Assembly: GCA_017412245.1 (NCBI GenBank)
Contig: JAFPYI010000041.1
Span: 1-53,333 of the forward strand
From: Paludibacteraceae bacterium
Lineage (GTDB): Bacteria; Bacteroidota; Bacteroidia; Bacteroidales; Paludibacteraceae
DNA length: 53,333 nucleotides
Direction of reading: 5' to 3'
The first letter of the stretch is position 1. Each line of letters begins with the position of its first letter. Position numbers and translations under genes: made by a program. This document shows positions 49,156 to 53,333 of the stretch, in pieces. A model generated the notes under the pieces. That model saw nothing but the letters and a program-made list of their open reading frames with translations, was not told where the DNA came from and did not search any database.

Positions 49156-50529
49156 CTATTGTACCGTGATCGTAGTCAGGTAATTGTAACCCTTTTCTGC
49201 GTTCCAGCAATCTTTGTTTGCTAAGCGAATGGCATAACGCGGATCGTTAGCCAGTGTCGGTTGCGGATCTGGTAGATAGAGGCAAATGTCATATGTTCCG
49301 CCCTGCTCCGGTTTGAAGAAAACGGTCACTTTATGTTCGCCTTCCGGTCCCCAGAAACGCGGATCGCAATCAGGAGTTACAGAGATGATAGAGGAATCAG
49401 ATTTGCTGATAAGTAGCATGCGTATGTCACGTGGGTTTTTAGGCGAAGAAAACCCCTCGTTTACAAGAGTTAGAACAACCTTTAGGTCTTGTCCTGCTTT
49501 TGGATCTTTCGTGGTTGCTATATCCTTAGCCACCAAACGATAACCTAATAGACGTCGCATATCTTCTAAACAACCATCAGTTTCCCATCGAGCAATGACA
49601 GTTTTATGGTAACTAATGTTCAAATAAGACATATGCATTGCTTGCATCTGTGCTATTGTGTTATCGCAATTGGCATAACTTCCTGGCTTGTTTGATTCTC
49701 CACCATAAATAGTGTAGTTAGTTTCAGCTTCCCAATATTCCCGATTGCCTTTGAAGGTGCCCATATCAGAAGCATCAGCCATGAAAGCATCGTCATGACA
49801 TGCTAAACGTGCTTTAGGAGTACCGGTGAAAGCTTCTGCACGCGTTAAGGTATCAGCCATAGTCCATCCATAACATTTCATCTTAAATCGAGGTGTGCGA
49901 ACACATATTTGTCGTTCAGCAGGAAGAGCATCGAGCAAAGCATCTAAAACGTTGCGGTAAGGGATGAAATCTTCTGCTTTATTTGGATCTCGTTTAAAAT
50001 GTAAGGGATTCGTATAGTACCATTCTCCCCAAGAACCTATAAAGCCGGCCTCCATTGCAAAAATAACATCTGCATTTTCTTGAAGAATGGGTTTGAGTTG
50101 TGATATATGTAGTAGGATAGTGTCAAGTGGCGCCTCCCATGGCGCTTTATCTTGAGCATTTGTGTATGCGAAACGAAGGACACATTTACAGCCACCATCA
50201 CGAAGTGCCTGCATATTTTGACGAACTACATTCAAATAGGAATCTGGAATAGGTGTACTCATATAGTCCGTTAAATAATAGTTGGTTAAGATTAAGGAAT
50301 ATCCAAGATTATAGATTCCTTTAACTCGAGCACCTGTCAATGGTAGAGGGTCTGGGCTAAAGAATTCTTTGAATTGATGGAATCCGCGCTCAGGATTACA
50401 GAAAAGGTCATAGGTCGCAGTTAACGAGTCATGACGCATGCCATCATCCGGAATCGGTTCGGGGTTCGGTTTACAGGCTACAAGCGCCAAAACAAATAAT
50501 AAAACTGAAATAAAAGGAGAGTTCTTCAT
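49156..50529 (-). CDS. DUF4832/DUF4874 lipoprotein
   Basis: The start at 50529 gives a lipoprotein signal (MKNSPFISVLLFVLALVAC). The 457-aa protein has CNPERGFHQFKEFF, a TIM-barrel-like N-terminal domain (DUF4874: VLRFAYTN, VIFAMEAGFIGSWGEWYYTN) and a DUF4832 part (YLNISYHKTVIARWE, LGYRLVAKD) with a beta-sandwich end. The EAGFIGSWGEWY motif carries acidic residues placed as in glycoside hydrolases, so an enzyme on glycans is likely, but no activity is known to me. It lies between a PKD-type lipoprotein and the GH31 gene in the leftward locus. Confidence 0.88.
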   Translation of the reverse strand: MKNSPFISVLLFVLALVACKPNPEPIPDDGMRHDSLTATYDLFCNPERGFHQFKEFFSPDPLPLTGARVKGIYNLGYSLILTNYYLTDYMSTPIPDSYLNVVRQNMQALRDGGCKCVLRFAYTNAQDKAPWEAPLDTILLHISQLKPILQENADVIFAMEAGFIGSWGEWYYTNPLHFKRDPNKAEDFIPYRNVLDALLDALPAERQICVRTPRFKMKCYGWTMADTLTRAEAFTGTPKARLACHDDAFMADASDMGTFKGNREYWEAETNYTIYGGESNKPGSYANCDNTIAQMQAMHMSYLNISYHKTVIARWETDGCLEDMRRLLGYRLVAKDIATTKDPKAGQDLKVVLTLVNEGFSSPKNPRDIRMLLISKSDSSIISVTPDCDPRFWGPEGEHKVTVFFKPEQGGTYDICLYLPDPQPTLANDPRYAIRLANKDCWNAEKGYNYLTTITVQ

Positions 50530-50545
50530 GTTTGACTCAGTATGT

Positions 50546-50595
50546 AAAAAAAAAGAATAGTCATAAGCGACTGCTCTCCAGGAGCAGTCGCTTAT
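50546..50595 (-). terminator. Strong terminator after the PKD lipoprotein gene
   Basis: A perfect 14-bp stem (50563-50576 with 50582-50595) around TCCAG, followed on the minus strand by ATTC and nine T (50546-50554). It may limit transcription into the DUF4832 and GH31 genes after the SusD part. Confidence 0.9.
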
Positions 50596-50608
50596 AACGG
50601 AAAGATAA

Positions 50609-51550
50609 TTATTCAATAACAGGTACTACTACTAATGGAGCTGTTGCACCATCTGCCAAGTTCTTTTCAGGCAGAGAGCCAACTTCAGTCCAAGCAGGAT
50701 CAAGAACAACTACACCCATTTTCAAAACGTCGGTAATAGGAACAGGCAGTTTGAGAATAGAAATTTTTCCTTCAAGGCCAAGACGTCCATCTTCAAGTTC
50801 AACGGCTTCGCAAGAAGTAATCGCGTTAGCGATACCTGCATCATCCCATTCCCAGTTCTCATTCTCGCCACCATTAAGAGCTTCCGGACAAACGAAGAAA
50901 CTTGCACTTTCAAATTGGTCTTGCCAACTTGGGCACTCAATTAAGATGTCAATAGCAGGATCTTCAAAGTACCAGAAATGGCAACCTGTAGTTTCGTCGC
51001 CACAGTTCAAACAGAACTGAACGATTTCAGCATAGTAACCGTGCACAACACCTTCGTCTGTATCAAAATCATCTTGTTCCTTGCTGATGTTCATGTAGAA
51101 ATAAATAAACTCCTCGTCACGTACAAACTTAGCTTCGCCAAGATAACCATCATAATAGTCATCATCGTCAGATAAGCAACGAGCAACCGCGTCATTGCCA
51201 AGTGCTTCCCAATCAGAGAAGTCGCCATCGATTACAATAGCTCTTTGAACAAGGTTGATTTCCTCTTCATACGTGTGTTTCGCTCCTGCTGCGTTTTGAG
51301 CCGTAAGTGTTACGGTGTAATCACCATAATCGGCATAAACATGAACAGGATCTTTTTCGGTAGAAGTTTCACCATCACCAAAATTCCAAACAAAGGAATC
51401 AGCATTCTTAGAAAGATTCTGGAATGTTACTTCCAAGCCGGCATCCGAATAACTGAACAAAGCCTTTGGTGCTTCTTCTTTTGATTTACAGGAAGTCGCA
51501 AGTACTGCTACCATAGCAATCAAACTTGCAAATAAAAAAACTTTTTTCAT
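50609..51550 (-). CDS. PKD-domain lipoprotein with CBM9/DOMON-like domain
   Basis: A 313-aa lipoprotein (MKKVFLFASLIAMVAVLATS then Cys). A PKD domain covers about 28-105 (FVWNFGDGETSTEKDP, YTVTLTAQNAAG). It is followed by a beta-sandwich that opens IDGDFSDWEALG, the usual start of CBM9/DOMON-like carbohydrate-binding domains. Placed directly after susD, it holds the position of SusE/F-type surface glycan-binding proteins. It is acidic, with Asp runs. Its own terminator follows. Confidence 0.82.
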   Translation of the reverse strand: MKKVFLFASLIAMVAVLATSCKSKEEAPKALFSYSDAGLEVTFQNLSKNADSFVWNFGDGETSTEKDPVHVYADYGDYTVTLTAQNAAGAKHTYEEEINLVQRAIVIDGDFSDWEALGNDAVARCLSDDDDYYDGYLGEAKFVRDEEFIYFYMNISKEQDDFDTDEGVVHGYYAEIVQFCLNCGDETTGCHFWYFEDPAIDILIECPSWQDQFESASFFVCPEALNGGENENWEWDDAGIANAITSCEAVELEDGRLGLEGKISILKLPVPITDVLKMGVVVLDPAWTEVGSLPEKNLADGATAPLVVVPVIE

Positions 51551-51603
51551 GTTGTTAAATTTTGAAATAATTAATAAATTAAACGTTTATTTATTAATCA
51601 CGG

Positions 51604-53304
51604 TTAATAACCGGGATTTTGATCGATGTGGCTAACAGACCATTCTCCATAAGGAATGGGGTATTGGATTTTGTTGTCGTCCCATTTAACAATTTCCCAT
51701 GGATGTACACCTCCAAAGCGACGGTCCATATCGCGTTTGTTACGGTATACATCGAACATACGATGGCCTTCGAATGCAAGTTCCATACGGCGTTCATCGA
51801 GTACGATATCCAACACATCGGTGTAACCATGCATGTTGCTGGAGAACATACCTTCGGCGGGGATTCCTGCACGCTGACGAATCATATCTACATCAGCAAG
51901 TGCTTCTGCATTACGACCTAACTTAGCATATGCTTCTGCACGATTGAGAATCACCTCAGCCCAACGCAGAAATACCGGAGATGAAAGCTGTGGTTTCCCG
52001 TCTTGGTAGCCAAATTTTGTAACGAAATAATTCGGAAAACTATTACGTTTGATCATTGTTTTAGCAATACGAACTGGATAATTTTTGCCTTCGTATGTAA
52101 CATATTTCTGGGGATATTCACCATTAACCAATTCCTCTTGAAGCGGAAGAGTCGCACTGAATACAGTATCATATTTCTCTTTTCCCCCCGATTTAATGGT
52201 GTCAACACGCTCTATAATGGCACAATATAGATCAGAACCATCTGTTCTTAATACGCCCTCCAGTTCTATACTTGAACCAATAGAATCAGGAACTGCGAAA
52301 TACACTTTTTCTAATGTGTCTTTCTCATAGTATTGTGGTTTGATATATGTCAAACGAACATCTTCCGGATAACGCTCATATAAGTTAAGCAACGGATCGC
52401 TGCAGTAGACTTCCCCCCAACCGCCTCCATCACCATTGAACATGGAGCCAATACTTGCTTGTCCACGATCCTCTAATGATGTGTGTGCTACGCAGAAAAG
52501 AGTCTCCTTGCTTGTTAACGCTTTAGCAAAATAATGCTCGTAATCTGGATCTAATGCAGGAGCTCCCATTTGATTAACAACTGCTATAACGGAATCATTT
52601 TTTTCTTCATACAAGTATACACGAGACAAAAGCCCTAATGCGGCATTTTTGCTTGCATAACCGGCATTGCCACGAGACTTACTCATGAGATTTGCAGCCT
52701 TATTCAAGTCTCTTACAACTTGGTCATATACCTCGCCTACTGTTGCGCGTGTTGTCTCAGCAGTGTTGGTGCTAGTGCGTAATACGATACCTGGATTTTC
52801 GCGGCCATGACTATAGGGTTTTGCGAAAATAGTAGCCATTTGGAAATGACACATAGCACGGAGGAAGTATGCTTCGCCAAGTAATTGATCGCACTCTATG
52901 GTTTTTCCTTCTTCAAAACCTTCAATCACAGTATTGGCTGTGAAGATAACTTTATAACCTACCCACCAGAATAGACCCACATTTTTCAAATTGTCCGTCA
53001 TCTTATAACAGGTAGCTTGGTAGAGAGGGTCTGTGGTACGACCAGAAAGACAAGTGTTGTCTGCCGGAAACTCCGCCATTTGCATATAGTGACGTACATA
53101 GGTGTTAGAGGAAGCATACTCGATGTATTCGTATTCCTCTTTAAGCATAGCGTAGCAACCATCAACAATGTACTGTGCACCAGCGGGGTCTCCTAACAAT
53201 GCGTTGGAGTTCAACTCATCGGAAGGGAAATAGTTGAGATCGCAACTGCTAAAACCGAGCATCATTCCGAGTGCTACGGCTAAATATAATGTTTTAGTTT
53301 TCAT
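51604..53304 (-). CDS. SusD/RagB-family outer-membrane lipoprotein
   Basis: A 566-aa lipoprotein (LYLAVALGMMLGFSSC). It has the SusD N-terminal part (YFPSDELNSNALLGDPAGAQ), the helical TPR core (LLGEAYFLRAMCHFQMATIF) and the RagB C-terminus (FLRWAEVILNRAEAYAKLGR, ALADVDMIRQRAG, LDERRMELAFEGHRMFDVYR). SusD caps the SusC TonB-dependent transporter and binds oligosaccharide at the surface. The matching susC should lie just upstream, beyond the right edge. Complete here. Confidence 0.96.
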   Translation of the reverse strand: MKTKTLYLAVALGMMLGFSSCDLNYFPSDELNSNALLGDPAGAQYIVDGCYAMLKEEYEYIEYASSNTYVRHYMQMAEFPADNTCLSGRTTDPLYQATCYKMTDNLKNVGLFWWVGYKVIFTANTVIEGFEEGKTIECDQLLGEAYFLRAMCHFQMATIFAKPYSHGRENPGIVLRTSTNTAETTRATVGEVYDQVVRDLNKAANLMSKSRGNAGYASKNAALGLLSRVYLYEEKNDSVIAVVNQMGAPALDPDYEHYFAKALTSKETLFCVAHTSLEDRGQASIGSMFNGDGGGWGEVYCSDPLLNLYERYPEDVRLTYIKPQYYEKDTLEKVYFAVPDSIGSSIELEGVLRTDGSDLYCAIIERVDTIKSGGKEKYDTVFSATLPLQEELVNGEYPQKYVTYEGKNYPVRIAKTMIKRNSFPNYFVTKFGYQDGKPQLSSPVFLRWAEVILNRAEAYAKLGRNAEALADVDMIRQRAGIPAEGMFSSNMHGYTDVLDIVLDERRMELAFEGHRMFDVYRNKRDMDRRFGGVHPWEIVKWDDNKIQYPIPYGEWSVSHIDQNPGY

Positions 53305-53308
53305 GTTC

Positions 53309-53333
53309 TTAAATATATTAAATATATTAAATA
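53309..53333. repeat. 9-bp array before susD, cut by the window edge
   Basis: ttaaatata, ttaaatata, ttaaata: two and a half perfect 9-bp units directly before the susD start; it may continue outside the window. Confidence 0.7.

Overview
The window reads as chromosomal DNA of a member of the Bacteroidota, most likely an uncultured gut or rumen Bacteroidales. The evidence is the promoter type (TTG, about 20 bp, TAnnTTTGC before many genes), the lack of Shine-Dalgarno sites, a SusD lipoprotein, a hybrid two-component sensor (HTCS), Por-type C-terminal sorting domains, bL31 type B, and TonB/ExbB/ExbD genes of Bacteroidales type. Placement at or near Paludibacteraceae is a guess.

Layout. 0.1-2.1 kb: a DUF3987 ATPase-like gene and a small unknown gene, looking like the edge of a mobile element. 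2.2-7.6 kb: one giant ORF that joins a small membrane-anchored secreted protein to a large repeat-rich surface protein. 7.6-16.9 kb, all leftward: ssb, a FemAB/GNAT-like protein, a glycosyltransferase, tonB, recG and an orphan HTCS. 17.2-23.7 kb, rightward: a secreted endonuclease/phosphatase-fold protein, a DUF4290-like protein, prs, an M28 lipoprotein, a TtcA-like tRNA thiolase, DUF486, a GH53 galactanase lipoprotein and menA. 23.7-29.8 kb, leftward: a second giant surface protein followed by a second small single-TM protein. 29.8-30.7 kb: gene-free and rich in repeats. 30.7-35.3 kb: rpsF-rpsR-rplI, rpmE, a PnuC-like transporter, an RluA-type pseudouridine synthase and a CE12-like acetylesterase. 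35.4-37.8 kb: exbB, a 4-TM protein and two exbD. 38.0-43.4 kb: two tRNA-Ser genes around tatD, queA, an RlmL-like methyltransferase and two secreted proteins. 43.7-53.3 kb: a leftward polysaccharide-utilisation-like locus with SusD, a PKD/CBM9-like lipoprotein, a DUF4832 lipoprotein, a MYORG-like GH31, an EamA transporter, a small secreted protein and two tandem beta-propeller proteins. Its SusC partner would lie beyond the right edge.

Themes. Much of the window serves the envelope: glycan capture and cleavage (SusD, GH31, GH53, CE12), energy for TonB-dependent uptake (TonB, ExbB/D) and large secreted cargo. Two loci pair a giant cargo protein with a small protein ending in a short motif, a TM helix and Arg/Lys, an architecture that recalls sorting tails. 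Four secreted proteins share a short C-terminal tail. A second layer is non-coding: degenerate 7-9 bp tandem arrays fill intergenic joints and also run in frame into genes, two unrelated 11-bp four-unit arrays occur, and each tRNA-Ser gene has a partial copy of its 3' end just downstream. The best candidates for something undescribed are the small/giant protein pairs and the heptamer arrays.
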